64,000 nucleotides of DNA from Fulvivirga lutea (GCF_017068455.1 NZ_CP070608.1:3329488-3393487); one strand, 5' to 3'. Counted from the first letter of the stretch, positions 38,295-47,684 are shown. The notes: generated from the letters alone by a model not told the origin. Numbers and translations: made by a program.

Positions 38295-40196
38295 ATGTTA
38301 GCGATCAATAATTTATCATATTTTATAGGAGGAAGAGCTTTATATGAGAATGCCTCATTACATATTAAGCCCAAGGACAAGATAGGCCTCATAGGCCAAA
38401 ATGGGAAGGGAAAGTCTACCCTACTAAAATTAATTAATGGTGAGCTAACCATAGATGGCGGAGAAATTAGCCGTAGTAAAGAAGTGTCGCTTGGTTTTCT
38501 TAATCAGGACTTACTTTCATACCAATCTGAAGATAGCATAGTAGACGTAGCGATGATGGCCTTTGAAGAGGCTGTGGATGCACATAAAAAAATTGAGGCC
38601 ATCCTAAAAAAACTTGAAACTGAATATTCTGATGAACTGATAGAAAAGCTAACTAAACTACAGGAAAAGTTTGAGCGCTTAGAAGGCTATTCTATGCAAG
38701 CCAAGGCTGAAGAGATATTGGAAGGTATTGGCTTTAAGACATCTGATTTAAACAGGCCTTTAAAAGAATTTTCAGGGGGTTGGAGAATGCGAGTTATGCT
38801 TGCTAAGCTTCTCCTAGAAAAACCGTCTCTGCTGATGCTGGATGAGCCTACCAACCACTTAGACTTACCATCTATAGAATGGATAGAAAATTATTTGAGA
38901 ACTTATGAAGGGGCTGTAATCGTTGTCTCTCACGACAGACATTTTCTAAATAATACGATCAACAAGATAGTTGAAGTTTCGAACGCACAGTTAACCATGT
39001 ATGAAGGAAATTATGATTTCTACCTTCAAGAGAAAGAAATGCGTTCTGAGATTCAAAAAAATGCATTTGAAAATCAACAGCAAAAAATAAAGCAGACAGA
39101 ACAATTTATAGACCGATTTAGAGCGAAAGCTACTAAGGCCAGACAGGTGCAATCCAGAGTAAAGGCTTTGGAAAAGATGGATGTGATTGAAGATGTTGTG
39201 GATGAAAATGCGGTTGTTAATTTCAAATTTGAATTCAAACAGAAATCTGGAAGGCATGTAATTCGTTTGGAAAATGTTAGTAAGAGCTATGGCGATCTTG
39301 AGATTTTAAGATCTACAACTGCTAATATTGAACGAGGCGATAAAATAGCGTTGATTGGCGCCAATGGAAAGGGTAAATCTACTTTACTTAGAATTATTGC
39401 CGGCACTGAAAAAATTGAGGGTAAAAGAGAGCAAGGCCATAATGTGCAAATGGGTTTTTATGCACAGCACCAACTAGAATCTCTAAATATCAATAATGAA
39501 ATTTTAGATGAACTAAAACAGGCTGGTTCAAACAAAAGTGATCTTGAACTGAGGCAGATTTTAGGCTGTTTCCTTTTTGGTGGGGATGATGTTTTCAAGA
39601 AAATAAAAGTACTGTCGGGCGGTGAGAAATCGCGAGTAGCCCTGGCCAGAACCCTAATTGATGAGTCTAACTTTTTGCTGTTAGATGAACCGACCAACCA
39701 CTTAGATTTTCAGTCAGAGAATATATTAATTCAAGCGCTACAGCAATATACGGGTACCTTTATAACCGTTTCTCACAACAGGCATTTTATTAAGCAAACT
39801 GCCAATAAAATTTGGTATATAGAAAATAAGCAAATTAAAGAGTACCCGGGCACTTATGATGAGTACCTTTATTGGCAATCTTTGCAGGAGGATAAAAAAG
39901 AAGAGCCTAAACCTGAAAAAATTGAGAAAAAGGAAAAGCCAAAAACGGAAAGACGTGATAAAAACGAGGACCAGCTAAAGCAATATCAAAAAGAGCTTAA
40001 CAAATTGGAAAATGATATTGAGAAAGAAGAGGTCTTAATATCGGAACTAGAAGCAAAAATGGCAAAACCAGATGTGTACGGAAATCCTGATGAGCTGCTA
40101 AAAGTGAATACAAGCTATCAAAATAGCAAGGACAAACTAGAGCAGCTCACCAAGGAATGGGAATCGTTAATGGAAATGATTGACGAACTCAGTTAA
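38295..40196 (+). CDS. ABC-F family ATPase (ribosome-associated type)
   Basis: 633 residues with two ABC domains in one chain and no membrane segment. Domain 1: Walker A GQNGKGKST (34-42), signature FSGGWRMRV (about 158), Walker B LLMLDEPTNHLD. Domain 2: Walker A GANGKGKST (about 355), signature LSGGEKSRV (about 440), Walker B FLLLDEPTNHLDF. The interdomain linker is a basic coiled coil (FRAKATKARQVQSRVKALEK). A charged C-terminal coiled coil (about 535-633) follows. This matches the Uup/EttA-like translation-factor family. Its stop overlaps the convergent gene (TTAA). Confidence 0.93.
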   Translation: MLAINNLSYFIGGRALYENASLHIKPKDKIGLIGQNGKGKSTLLKLINGELTIDGGEISRSKEVSLGFLNQDLLSYQSEDSIVDVAMMAFEEAVDAHKKIEAILKKLETEYSDELIEKLTKLQEKFERLEGYSMQAKAEEILEGIGFKTSDLNRPLKEFSGGWRMRVMLAKLLLEKPSLLMLDEPTNHLDLPSIEWIENYLRTYEGAVIVVSHDRHFLNNTINKIVEVSNAQLTMYEGNYDFYLQEKEMRSEIQKNAFENQQQKIKQTEQFIDRFRAKATKARQVQSRVKALEKMDVIEDVVDENAVVNFKFEFKQKSGRHVIRLENVSKSYGDLEILRSTTANIERGDKIALIGANGKGKSTLLRIIAGTEKIEGKREQGHNVQMGFYAQHQLESLNINNEILDELKQAGSNKSDLELRQILGCFLFGGDDVFKKIKVLSGGEKSRVALARTLIDESNFLLLDEPTNHLDFQSENILIQALQQYTGTFITVSHNRHFIKQTANKIWYIENKQIKEYPGTYDEYLYWQSLQEDKKEEPKPEKIEKKEKPKTERRDKNEDQLKQYQKELNKLENDIEKEEVLISELEAKMAKPDVYGNPDELLKVNTSYQNSKDKLEQLTKEWESLMEMIDELS

Positions 40197-40807
40197 AATT
40201 CAATCGTAAATTTAAAATGCATTCTTTCTAAGTGCCAATGGGTAACTTCTTTGTAACCCTGTGTGGGCGCAAAGGAAGATAGCGCATCCCAATACCAGAT
40301 ATCACTATTTTTACTTACTGAAGTAAACTTCTGATCTCTAAAACCTGCACTTAGTTTTAACTTAAGATTTTCTGCTTTCCATTGGTAGCCAATACCTGCT
40401 TCCCAATACTCACCACTGCTTACACTTTGCAATTCATTTCTACTGTTTTTCCACATGGCAGTTTTGCCTAATTGAGCATAATAAAAAGCCGAATTAGTAG
40501 TTGGATTGAAGTTACCCTGCAGCTGAACTGCCACAGGCATGCTTTCAAACAACCGGTACTCTTCATAGCCTATATAAACTCCTGGTTGAAACAAGTGATG
40601 CAATTCATATCCAATTCCAAAGCCTGCAGCGGGTCTGTAATCTTTTGTATCATTCGACTCTGAGGCAATTATTCCCACCTGAAGCTGAAGGTACATCTTA
40701 TCAAGTAGGCTCCTTTTAGAAACCGCAGAGGTTGAATCATTTTGTGCTTGCGTATTCACCGCTAGCAAGATGGCTAGCACTAAGAGTATTCCGGTCAGCT
40801 TATTCAT
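40193..40807 (-). CDS. probable outer-membrane beta-barrel protein, function unknown
   Basis: 204 residues. Signal peptide at 1-21 (NTQAQ). The rest alternates polar and aromatic residues in barrel-like strands (AAGFGIGYELHHLFQPGVYIGYEEY, AFYYAQLGKTAMW, YWEAGIGYQWKAENLKLKLSAGF) and ends in FKFTIEF, a typical outer-membrane C-terminus. No family name is clear. It overlaps the LVIVD lipoprotein gene by eight bases, suggesting a co-translated pair. Confidence 0.6.
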   Translation of the reverse strand: MNKLTGILLVLAILLAVNTQAQNDSTSAVSKRSLLDKMYLQLQVGIIASESNDTKDYRPAAGFGIGYELHHLFQPGVYIGYEEYRLFESMPVAVQLQGNFNPTTNSAFYYAQLGKTAMWKNSRNELQSVSSGEYWEAGIGYQWKAENLKLKLSAGFRDQKFTSVSKNSDIWYWDALSSFAPTQGYKEVTHWHLERMHFKFTIEF

Positions 40808-42119
40808 GAGTGAAGGAAATTTTGCTTAGAAATTTAATATCATTTAGGTCAGAATAATCGTATTGATACAAACCATCTTGAGCGATCATTAATGCGATAT
40901 TATTGTATGGAATGATATCAAAGGCAAATAAATCTTTATAGTTTTTAATCAGATTTTGATCGATTGTTGCATTATCAGAAGCATCGAATATTTTTAATCC
41001 TGCATCTCCATCACAGATAAAAAGTGTATTTCCATCCTTACCTAAGCCATGCGGGTTAGACATTTCGTACACATACAACTGCTTAGGGCTAGTTAAATCC
41101 GAAATATCAATCACTTCAAGCTGATTAGTAAAATTCTGACATTCCATACCTGACCGTAATGTTACATAGGCCATATCACCATCAACAATTACAGGGTCAC
41201 AGCTATTTATATGTTGATAGGTTGATACATGTTGTGGTGACAATGGCTGAGACACATCAAGAATATGCATTCCATCATTTGCCCCTACAAAAAGGTTTGC
41301 GTTATTAGGAAATAGTGTTTCTAATCCCCAGCCCAGGTTTAATCTATTCCCCTCTGCCATGCTCGCTGGTGAGTTTATGTTCACCGGAATTATTTCAGGT
41401 ACGGACATCGCAAATAAAGTATTTTGGGCAATGGTTATTCGTGCCATAGAGCCGCCCATTCCGGGGTTGTTTGGAGCCACTGCAGAGGCCGCATCAAACG
41501 CTATACTTGCCGCTTCATTGACTAGTATACCAGCACGGTAAACAGAATAGTTATCACGGGTAGCACATTCCGACTCTGAAACGGATACCGATTCAACCGC
41601 TACCCAATCTGTAACCACACCCAAGGCAGCATCTACATAATAGCCATAGGAGTTGTAGTCTCCATACAAATTTTCAAGTCGGCCTATTTCTTTCACTTCT
41701 TGAATATTGCTAATGTCGATTGCCACTAAATCCATGTAGCTATCAGCAAAAAGAGTATTTCCATTCACTGCCATATCAAAAGTTCCAGGGATCGATATAA
41801 AGGTCAAATTAATAGGTGCTGCCTGGTTTGAATTATCATATACATGCACCCCTTTATTAGGTTCAGTGATAAAGAGATATTTACCCTTTATATACAACTT
41901 ACCCATCGTATTAATTTCCTGTGGAGCCTCGCTACTAACAGACGATCTTATCTCATCGAGCGTAGTATAAACAGGTTCGTAGTATGTATAACTATATTCA
42001 GTCTCACAAGTGTCTGAACAGGCTGGTAAGCCCACGCCAAGAAGTATTAGAATAACAGAATAGATAAGGATATATAACCCTATTTCAACTTTGACGAATA
42101 ATTGTGTAAATTTTTTCAT
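40800..42119 (-). CDS. LVIVD-repeat lipoprotein
   Basis: 439 residues. The N-terminus has a long hydrophobic stretch ending LLGVGLPAC (lipobox with Cys at about 34). The body is a beta-propeller of LVIVD-like repeats: KYLFITEPNKGVHVYDNSN, LFADSYMDLVAIDISNIQEVKEIG, LFVGANDGMHILDVSQPLSPQHV, LEVIDISDLTSPKQLYVYE, LFICDGDAGLKIFDASD. LVIVD proteins are surface or periplasmic propellers of unknown binding role. It overlaps the barrel gene, so it may sit on the outer membrane with it. Confidence 0.85.
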   Translation of the reverse strand: MKKFTQLFVKVEIGLYILIYSVILILLGVGLPACSDTCETEYSYTYYEPVYTTLDEIRSSVSSEAPQEINTMGKLYIKGKYLFITEPNKGVHVYDNSNQAAPINLTFISIPGTFDMAVNGNTLFADSYMDLVAIDISNIQEVKEIGRLENLYGDYNSYGYYVDAALGVVTDWVAVESVSVSESECATRDNYSVYRAGILVNEAASIAFDAASAVAPNNPGMGGSMARITIAQNTLFAMSVPEIIPVNINSPASMAEGNRLNLGWGLETLFPNNANLFVGANDGMHILDVSQPLSPQHVSTYQHINSCDPVIVDGDMAYVTLRSGMECQNFTNQLEVIDISDLTSPKQLYVYEMSNPHGLGKDGNTLFICDGDAGLKIFDASDNATIDQNLIKNYKDLFAFDIIPYNNIALMIAQDGLYQYDYSDLNDIKFLSKISFTHE

Positions 42120-42213
42120 GTGCCTTCCTTTTTTCTTTAAGACACCTCATCTTTTAATATGGTTGGAATGACAATCAACTATCTTTTGACATTTTGTCAG
42201 TATGAAATAAAAT

Positions 42214-42252
42214 AACTCTTTATATATCTGTAATTCAGATATATAAAGAGTT
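42214..42252 (-). terminator. perfect 17-base AT-rich hairpin after the barrel/anti-sigma gene
   Basis: AACTCTTTATATATCTG and CAGATATATAAAGAGTT pair perfectly around a five-base loop, 22 bases after the minus-strand stop. The T-rich tail (ATTTTATTT) is weak, so it could terminate transcription or protect the 3' end. TGACATTTTGTCA (42187-42199) is a second small palindrome between it and the LVIVD gene. Confidence 0.6.
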
Positions 42253-42273
42253 CTAATTAAATTTTTAGATGAA

Positions 42274-43707
42274 TTATTTTAGGCGATAATTAAACCTAAA
42301 TCCCACTTCAAAGGACGATACTCTATTACCTTCAGGTGTAAACGAATTAAGCATTTGTTTGTATTGTGGTTGTATAGCCAGGCTGTAATTCTCACCAATA
42401 TCATAGCTAAATTGAGAGCCTATAACTCCTCCTACTGTATACAAAGTATAACCCGATTCACCTGATGAAATAGTGTTGCTTGAGAAGCCTCCCGACTCGG
42501 CATAAATGCTTTGTTTTATAAAAAAATCGTTAGCAACACCAGCCGTTAGAAGTATGTTAAATTTTCTATCCAGAAGATAATAACCTGCCTGCACAGGTAT
42601 GGAAACTGACTCATAAGTATTCTCAATTTCATAATCATTCGTAATTGCCAAACTCTGCGAACTACTCAACTGATTGTAAGAACTAACCGCTCTTGCTTGC
42701 CCTGCATTGGCTACTACATTTGACGAACTGGAAGTAGTTTGCTGGAGATAATTCAAGCCACTGAAAATAACAACCTTCTCACTAATTTGTGAGCCAATAT
42801 TTACCCCTACTCCAAGCGATGTACCACTGCGTTCTTGTCCAATTGTCAATGGCACATTTTCATTTCCAGTTGTATTTTCTACATCAGAAACAATGCCACT
42901 TGGCTGAACACTTGATGAAGAATTACTACTTACATTAGGATCAAAAGTTCCGGCCGACATATTAATGCCCGTCCATAACGATTTGCCTGAAGTCTTCTTT
43001 TTTGTTTGTGCCTGCGAATACCAAGGCACCATTCTCAGGTCGGCCATTTCAGGTTCTTCCTGGCTCAAATCTGCCTGAAGAGATGTTATCTTCTCTGGAG
43101 ATTCTTCTGACTCAGATAAGGTAAATAGATTTCTTAACTCGGTTAATAATGTACCATCATCCTGAATGTTTGTGGCTGCAACCTGGTTGTCTGATTGATT
43201 TGTTTCTTCATTGGACTTAATCAATGAGCCACTTTTTGTTTTTGATAGGTTCTTCTCCTTTCCAATCATGGAAGAGCCGGAATTATCAGCATTTCCATTA
43301 TAGATATTATCTTTAGAGATATTTTCGTTATCTCGAGCGTCATTGCTGGCTATTATAGTGTTAGCGCTATTGCCTTCCCGTTCAGTATTTGATGAATCAT
43401 TTGATGTTGAGCTTTCAACTTTCTCAGAAGTACCAACAGCTGATTCCTTTTTAGCAGAATAAGTTGAATTCGACTGATCACTTGTATAGTACTTATACCC
43501 TTCCCAGGTGCCCACAATCATGGCGAAGGAGATAGATGCTGCGGCCATCAGTTTAAAAAACAAGAGCCTTCTCTTATTACCTTCATTTTCATTTCTTGCC
43601 AAGTGAAGCTCAATACCATCCCACAACTTATCTGATGGCGATATTTCTTTGCCCTCAAAAGCCATTTCCCATTCTTTTTCGAATCGTCTATTGTCTGGCG
43701 CGTTCAT
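42274..43707 (-). CDS. anti-sigma-like membrane protein fused to an outer-membrane-barrel-type domain
   Basis: 477 residues. A cytoplasmic N-terminus (EKEWEMAFEGKEISPSDKLWDGIELHLARNEN) precedes one transmembrane helix (about 50-70). A long Ser/Asn-rich linker (about 75-190) follows, then a beta-strand-rich C-terminus (about 240-477) whose strands and end (GFRFNYRLK) look like an outer-membrane barrel. The gene starts inside the end of an ECF sigma gene (20-base overlap), so it is probably its anti-sigma partner. Spanning both membranes in one chain is unusual. The barrel assignment is by pattern only. Confidence 0.65.
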   Translation of the reverse strand: MNAPDNRRFEKEWEMAFEGKEISPSDKLWDGIELHLARNENEGNKRRLLFFKLMAAASISFAMIVGTWEGYKYYTSDQSNSTYSAKKESAVGTSEKVESSTSNDSSNTEREGNSANTIIASNDARDNENISKDNIYNGNADNSGSSMIGKEKNLSKTKSGSLIKSNEETNQSDNQVAATNIQDDGTLLTELRNLFTLSESEESPEKITSLQADLSQEEPEMADLRMVPWYSQAQTKKKTSGKSLWTGINMSAGTFDPNVSSNSSSSVQPSGIVSDVENTTGNENVPLTIGQERSGTSLGVGVNIGSQISEKVVIFSGLNYLQQTTSSSSNVVANAGQARAVSSYNQLSSSQSLAITNDYEIENTYESVSIPVQAGYYLLDRKFNILLTAGVANDFFIKQSIYAESGGFSSNTISSGESGYTLYTVGGVIGSQFSYDIGENYSLAIQPQYKQMLNSFTPEGNRVSSFEVGFRFNYRLK

Positions 43708-44242
43708 AACTTACTTTTTGTTCCTTTTCAATTCGTTCCTTTAAAAGCATTTTTGCCCTTGAATACTGAGATTTTGATGTACCCACACTAATGTTTAGCA
43801 TCTCTGCTATCTCCTGGTGATTGTATCCTTCTATCGCATATAGGTTAAAAATTGCCTGACATCCGGTAGGTAATTCCTGAATCATCTGCAATAACTCCTT
43901 AAAATGATATGATGATAGCGATATTTCTGAATAAAAATCATTGTGCATACCCTCCACATCTACCATTGGAAACATATACAGCTTACTTCGCTGATGATTT
44001 AAAGCTGTATTCACCACAATTCTTTTTATCCAATACTTAATATCAGACTCACCTTTGTAGGTTTTAATCTTATCAAAAACTTTTATGAATGATTCCTGAA
44101 TAATATCCTCTGCCTCCTGTCGGGCTTTTGAATAACGCAGTGCAACCACTAGCATAGCGGACACATGACGATCGTAAAGCTCTTTCTGGGCTTTACGATC
44201 ACCTTTAACACATCTTTCAATCAGATCCTTTTCAGAATGCAT
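43688..44242 (-). CDS. ECF-type RNA polymerase sigma factor
   Basis: 184 residues. Region 2 (RHVSAMLVVALRYSKARQEAEDIIQESFIKVF), with a conserved IKYWIKRIVVNTALN after it, and region 4 (LPTGCQAIFNLYAIEGYNHQEIAEMLNISVGTSKSQYSRAKMLL) are both clear. It matches the common Bacteroidota ECF group. The ATG is in a region divergent from the T9SS plug-domain gene (84 bases between starts). Its 3' end overlaps the putative anti-sigma gene, so translation is coupled. Confidence 0.93.
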   Translation of the reverse strand: MHSEKDLIERCVKGDRKAQKELYDRHVSAMLVVALRYSKARQEAEDIIQESFIKVFDKIKTYKGESDIKYWIKRIVVNTALNHQRSKLYMFPMVDVEGMHNDFYSEISLSSYHFKELLQMIQELPTGCQAIFNLYAIEGYNHQEIAEMLNISVGTSKSQYSRAKMLLKERIEKEQKVSYERARQ

Positions 44243-44326
44243 TACAATATTTTACCGCGGTGCATGTTTTAAAGACACAGCTTTCTATAAAAGAGTTGGA
44301 ATAGGTATCTTCGTTTTTTCATAATT

Positions 44327-45607
44327 ATGATAAATACTGGTATATCAACATTATTTCTTTTCTGCTCTCTCTTAATAGGCTCTAAAATATCCCCACAACA
44401 ATCGGGCAAGAAATTATTGTATGAGGATGCCACCTATGAAGAAGAGATAAGAACCGTTTTATTGTATCCGAATTCAGGTAATCCTGGGGATGTTTTTTTA
44501 TCTCCTGTAGATAGAGTGGGATCACGCAGGTTAACACTTGAATTTGATGATTTAGTTGAAGCACATGAGCAATATCGTGTGAAGTTAATTCATTGTAATC
44601 GTGATTGGACACCTTCAGGTTTAAGGACTTTAGACTATTTATATGACTTTAACGAGTTTAACATCACACAATACGAATACTCTACAGATACTAAAATCGG
44701 TTACATTCACTACACCTTTCGCCTCCCACCAGTAAAGCAATCAGGTAATTATCTACTTGTTGCCTACAGAGGTTCCGATGAAAAGGATATAATTCTTACT
44801 AAACGGTTTATGATTTATAATCAATCAGTAAGTATTGAAATACTTTCAAACCTTAATGGCCTGACCTCTATGAAAAGAGATAATCAGCAGATAGATTTTA
44901 AAATAAATTATGAAGATATTGAGCTTATCAATCCGCTAGAAAGAATTCGTGTAGTGCTCAGGCAAAATCAGCAATGGTATAATGCGATAACAATTAAAAA
45001 ACCTTCCTTCTTCAGAAACCTTGAACTGGAATATCGATTTTTCAATTTTGAAAATAATTTTAGTGCTGGAAATGAGTATCGGTTTTTTGATATGAGGTCG
45101 CTGAGGTATCCCGGTCAAAATATTGAAAAGGTAGATTTACTAGTGAGGCCATCAAAAGCATATATTATGACCGATGGCCCTCGAATTTATCAGGCGTACG
45201 CACAATATGATGATATTAATGGTAACTTCTACATTCAAAACCAGGACACAGGAGGAAGCTCTGAATCGGACTATCTCTATACTAAATTTTCTCTTGCCTT
45301 GAGGGAACCAATTGGAGGAACGATACACGTAGTTGGTAAAATGAACGATTATAAACTTGATGAAACAACTCAATTAACCCTAGATAACCGTACTAGAACT
45401 TATACTAATACACAGTTATTGAAGCAGGGATTTTATAATTATAAGTATGTTGTAAAAAGCGATACCCTCAATTATAATTATCTGGAGGGAAACCATTTCG
45501 AGACTGAAAATCAGTATGAAATCTTTGTTTATTACAGCCCTCCTGATTTAAGAGGAGATTTACTTGTAGGGTATTCGGAATTAACTTTAAACGAACGCCT
45601 CAATTAG
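44327..45607 (+). CDS. type IX secretion system plug-domain protein (DUF5103)
   Basis: 426 residues with a hydrophobic export signal at the N-terminus. It matches the Bacteroidota DUF5103 family: IRTVLLYPNSGNPGD near the start, LEFDDLVEAHEQYRVKLIHCNRDW, YEYSTDTKIGYIHYTFRLP, and a carboxy-terminal YKYVVKSDTLNYNYLEGNHFETENQYEIFVYY. A member of this family plugs the periplasmic side of the T9SS translocon SprA. TATCTTCG at 44306-44313 with TTTC 20 bases upstream is a near-consensus promoter. It ends convergently on the Cas6 gene (TTAG). Confidence 0.85.
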   Translation: MINTGISTLFLFCSLLIGSKISPQQSGKKLLYEDATYEEEIRTVLLYPNSGNPGDVFLSPVDRVGSRRLTLEFDDLVEAHEQYRVKLIHCNRDWTPSGLRTLDYLYDFNEFNITQYEYSTDTKIGYIHYTFRLPPVKQSGNYLLVAYRGSDEKDIILTKRFMIYNQSVSIEILSNLNGLTSMKRDNQQIDFKINYEDIELINPLERIRVVLRQNQQWYNAITIKKPSFFRNLELEYRFFNFENNFSAGNEYRFFDMRSLRYPGQNIEKVDLLVRPSKAYIMTDGPRIYQAYAQYDDINGNFYIQNQDTGGSSESDYLYTKFSLALREPIGGTIHVVGKMNDYKLDETTQLTLDNRTRTYTNTQLLKQGFYNYKYVVKSDTLNYNYLEGNHFETENQYEIFVYYSPPDLRGDLLVGYSELTLNERLN

Positions 45608-46404
45608 GCATAAGAAAATTCGTAATTCAAAACGCGTTGGCTAGGGTTAGAGTTGGCCACATCGAGCATACCAAATCCCTTATGAGTGAATTGTCCTAAA
45701 CCACTGTGAAAAACAAATTCCTGAACTTTAGGTGCTGCATACATTGTGAAAGGAAAGGTATAGCCCCGCACTTCATATTTAACATCCTGATCAAATACAG
45801 GGTAAATGCGTGCAAACTTCTTTTGAGCAGCTGTTAGCCTGGCCAAATAGCTTTTGTCCGGCACTATTTGAAATTTATAAAAGCTCTTTAGTTCCTCTTC
45901 AGTAAACCTGCCCGTTTCCTGCATACGCTGAATGGTAGAATCGTACAACATATCTGAAAACGAATCTGTATCAGGCTGAATAAATCGTTTAGCAGTGCTA
46001 TCATTAAACGAGGAGCTTAACAACACCAAAGGGCTAATGCAGATAAATTTAATTGAATCTTCAAATTCAATAGACTCCTCCAATTCAACTGCTTCAGGCT
46101 TTAAGAAAAGTGTTCCTATTTCCACCTGTTCAAAGTTGAAGAGGTTTTTCAGGAAATAATCAATAAAATCTTTATTAGGACTGGATAAAACCAACGTAAC
46201 TCTAGAAGAATAAAAATGCAGTCCCTTACGGCTTACTTTTGTCTGACCTTTAAGCCCTGAGAAATTATAAAGGGTATAGTTGATCATCTCGGAGTTTTGA
46301 CCTTTCATCAATATGCCCTTGATCATCTGCGCAAGCATAAATTGATGATGAAAAGGGACATGACTCCCCCTATTTTTTAATGCAAAAACAATACGGACTC
46401 TCAA
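45604..46404 (-). CDS. cas6: Cas6-family CRISPR endoribonuclease, without a CRISPR locus
   Basis: 266 residues. The N-terminal RAMP (ferredoxin-like) fold starts RVRIVFALKN with a His-rich loop (SHVPFHHQF, about 14-22). The mid region FSGLKGQTKVSRKGLHFYSSRVTLVLSSP is typical of Cas6. The C-terminal glycine-rich loop GLGQFTHKGFGMLDV (about 236-250) is the family hallmark. Cas6 cuts precursor crRNA in the repeat. Here no other cas gene and no array are within the window, so a different RNA substrate or action on a remote array must be considered. It ends convergently on the plug-domain gene. Confidence 0.8.
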   Translation of the reverse strand: MRVRIVFALKNRGSHVPFHHQFMLAQMIKGILMKGQNSEMINYTLYNFSGLKGQTKVSRKGLHFYSSRVTLVLSSPNKDFIDYFLKNLFNFEQVEIGTLFLKPEAVELEESIEFEDSIKFICISPLVLLSSSFNDSTAKRFIQPDTDSFSDMLYDSTIQRMQETGRFTEEELKSFYKFQIVPDKSYLARLTAAQKKFARIYPVFDQDVKYEVRGYTFPFTMYAAPKVQEFVFHSGLGQFTHKGFGMLDVANSNPSQRVLNYEFSYA

Positions 46405-46586
46405 CTGTCTAAAAATTACCGTTAAAAAAATAGGTACCGGTTCAAAAAAAGAGGTATCTCTAAAAACTCGCTATCTCAAAAATCTGCCGCTTTATTAAAT
46501 AAACCAGTTATTACAACTGCAAATAGTTATTAAAAATAAAATTAAAAAATCAAATCTGAAAGCCAAAACGGCATTATCTGCTCAAA

Positions 46587-47684
46587 TTAGACGTTAAATC
46601 TGAAGTGCATAATATCGCCATCATGCACAACATATTCCTTACCTTCCACTGCCATCTTACCTGCTTCTTTGCAGGCTACTTCAGTTTTATATTTTTGATA
46701 GTCTTCCAGCTTAATTACTTCAGCCCTAATAAAGCCTTTTTCAAAATCAGTATGAATAACACCAGCCGCTTGTGGAGCCTTCCATCCTTTTCTGATGGTC
46801 CATGCTCGTACCTCAGTAGGTCCTGCGGTAAAGTATGTAATTAAATTTAAGATTGAATAAGCCGCCTTAATTAACTTATTTAATCCAGACTCCTTTAATC
46901 CATACTCTGATAGAAACATTTCTCGTTCCTCAGCATCCTCCAATTCTGCAATTTGGGCTTCAATTGAGGCAGAGACTACCACTACTTCTGCGTTCTCATC
47001 TTTAACGCCTTCTTTCAACCTTTCAGAATGCTCATTTCCATTAGGTAAGGCAGTTTCCTCCACATTAGCCACGTAGATTACTGGCTTCGCTGTGAGTAGC
47101 TGAAGGTCTGCCACTGACTTTTTATCTTCAGCATCTAAATCAATAGTTCTGGCATTATTACCTGACTCAAGGTGCTGTTTATATTTCTGAAGTATTGCCA
47201 AATCCTTTTTAGATTTCGCATCACCTGATTTAGCCTGCTTTTCTATTCTGGAAATCTTCTTATCGATAGACTCCAGGTCTTTCAACTGCAACTCTATATC
47301 AATAACTTCTTTATCTGTTAAAGGGTCTACCTTACCATCAACGTGTACGATATTATCATCATTGAAGCACCTTACCACATGAGCAATGGCATCAACCTCT
47401 CTGATATTGGCTAAAAATTGATTACCCAATCCCTCTCCTTTGCTTGCACCTTTTACAAGGCCAGCAATATCTACAAACTCAATGGTGGTAGGTAATACTT
47501 TCTGAGGGTTTACAAGATCTTCTAAAATATGAAGACGCTCATCTGGAACTGTAATTACGCCTACATTTGGCTCGATTGTACAAAAAGGAAAATTAGCTGC
47601 CTCAGCCTTATTATTAGAGATTGCATTAAATAAAGTAGATTTTCCAACATTAGGAAGACCAACGATACCACATTTGAGTGCCAT
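46587..47684 (-). CDS. ychF: redox-regulated ribosome-binding ATPase YchF
   Basis: 365 residues. Obg-like P-loop domain: Walker [15 protein letters not shown] (about 8-21), switch [21 protein letters not shown], and the ATP-specifying G4 variant NVEE in [13 protein letters not shown] (GTPases have NKxD). A C-terminal TGS domain ends in [14 protein letters not shown]. YchF binds ribosomes and takes part in stress and translation control. The start codon overlaps the stop of the AI-2E permease gene (TAATG). Confidence 0.96.
   Translation of the reverse strand: MALKCGIVGLPNVGKSTLFNAISNNKAEAANFPFCTIEPNVGVITVPDERLHILEDLVNPQKVLPTTIEFVDIAGLVKGASKGEGLGNQFLANIREVDAIAHVVRCFNDDNIVHVDGKVDPLTDKEVIDIELQLKDLESIDKKISRIEKQAKSGDAKSKKDLAILQKYKQHLESGNNARTIDLDAEDKKSVADLQLLTAKPVIYVANVEETALPNGNEHSERLKEGVKDENAEVVVVSASIEAQIAELEDAEEREMFLSEYGLKESGLNKLIKAAYSILNLITYFTAGPTEVRAWTIRKGWKAPQAAGVIHTDFEKGFIRAEVIKLEDYQKYKTEVACKEAGKMAVEGKEYVVHDGDIMHFRFNV

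Noticed and set aside
46405-46586. Possible CRISPR remnant next to the Cas6 gene: TATCTC followed by A-runs, seen twice (46455 and 46472)
   Set aside because: Only two 11-base, low-complexity copies at six-base distance, with no spacer-repeat structure.
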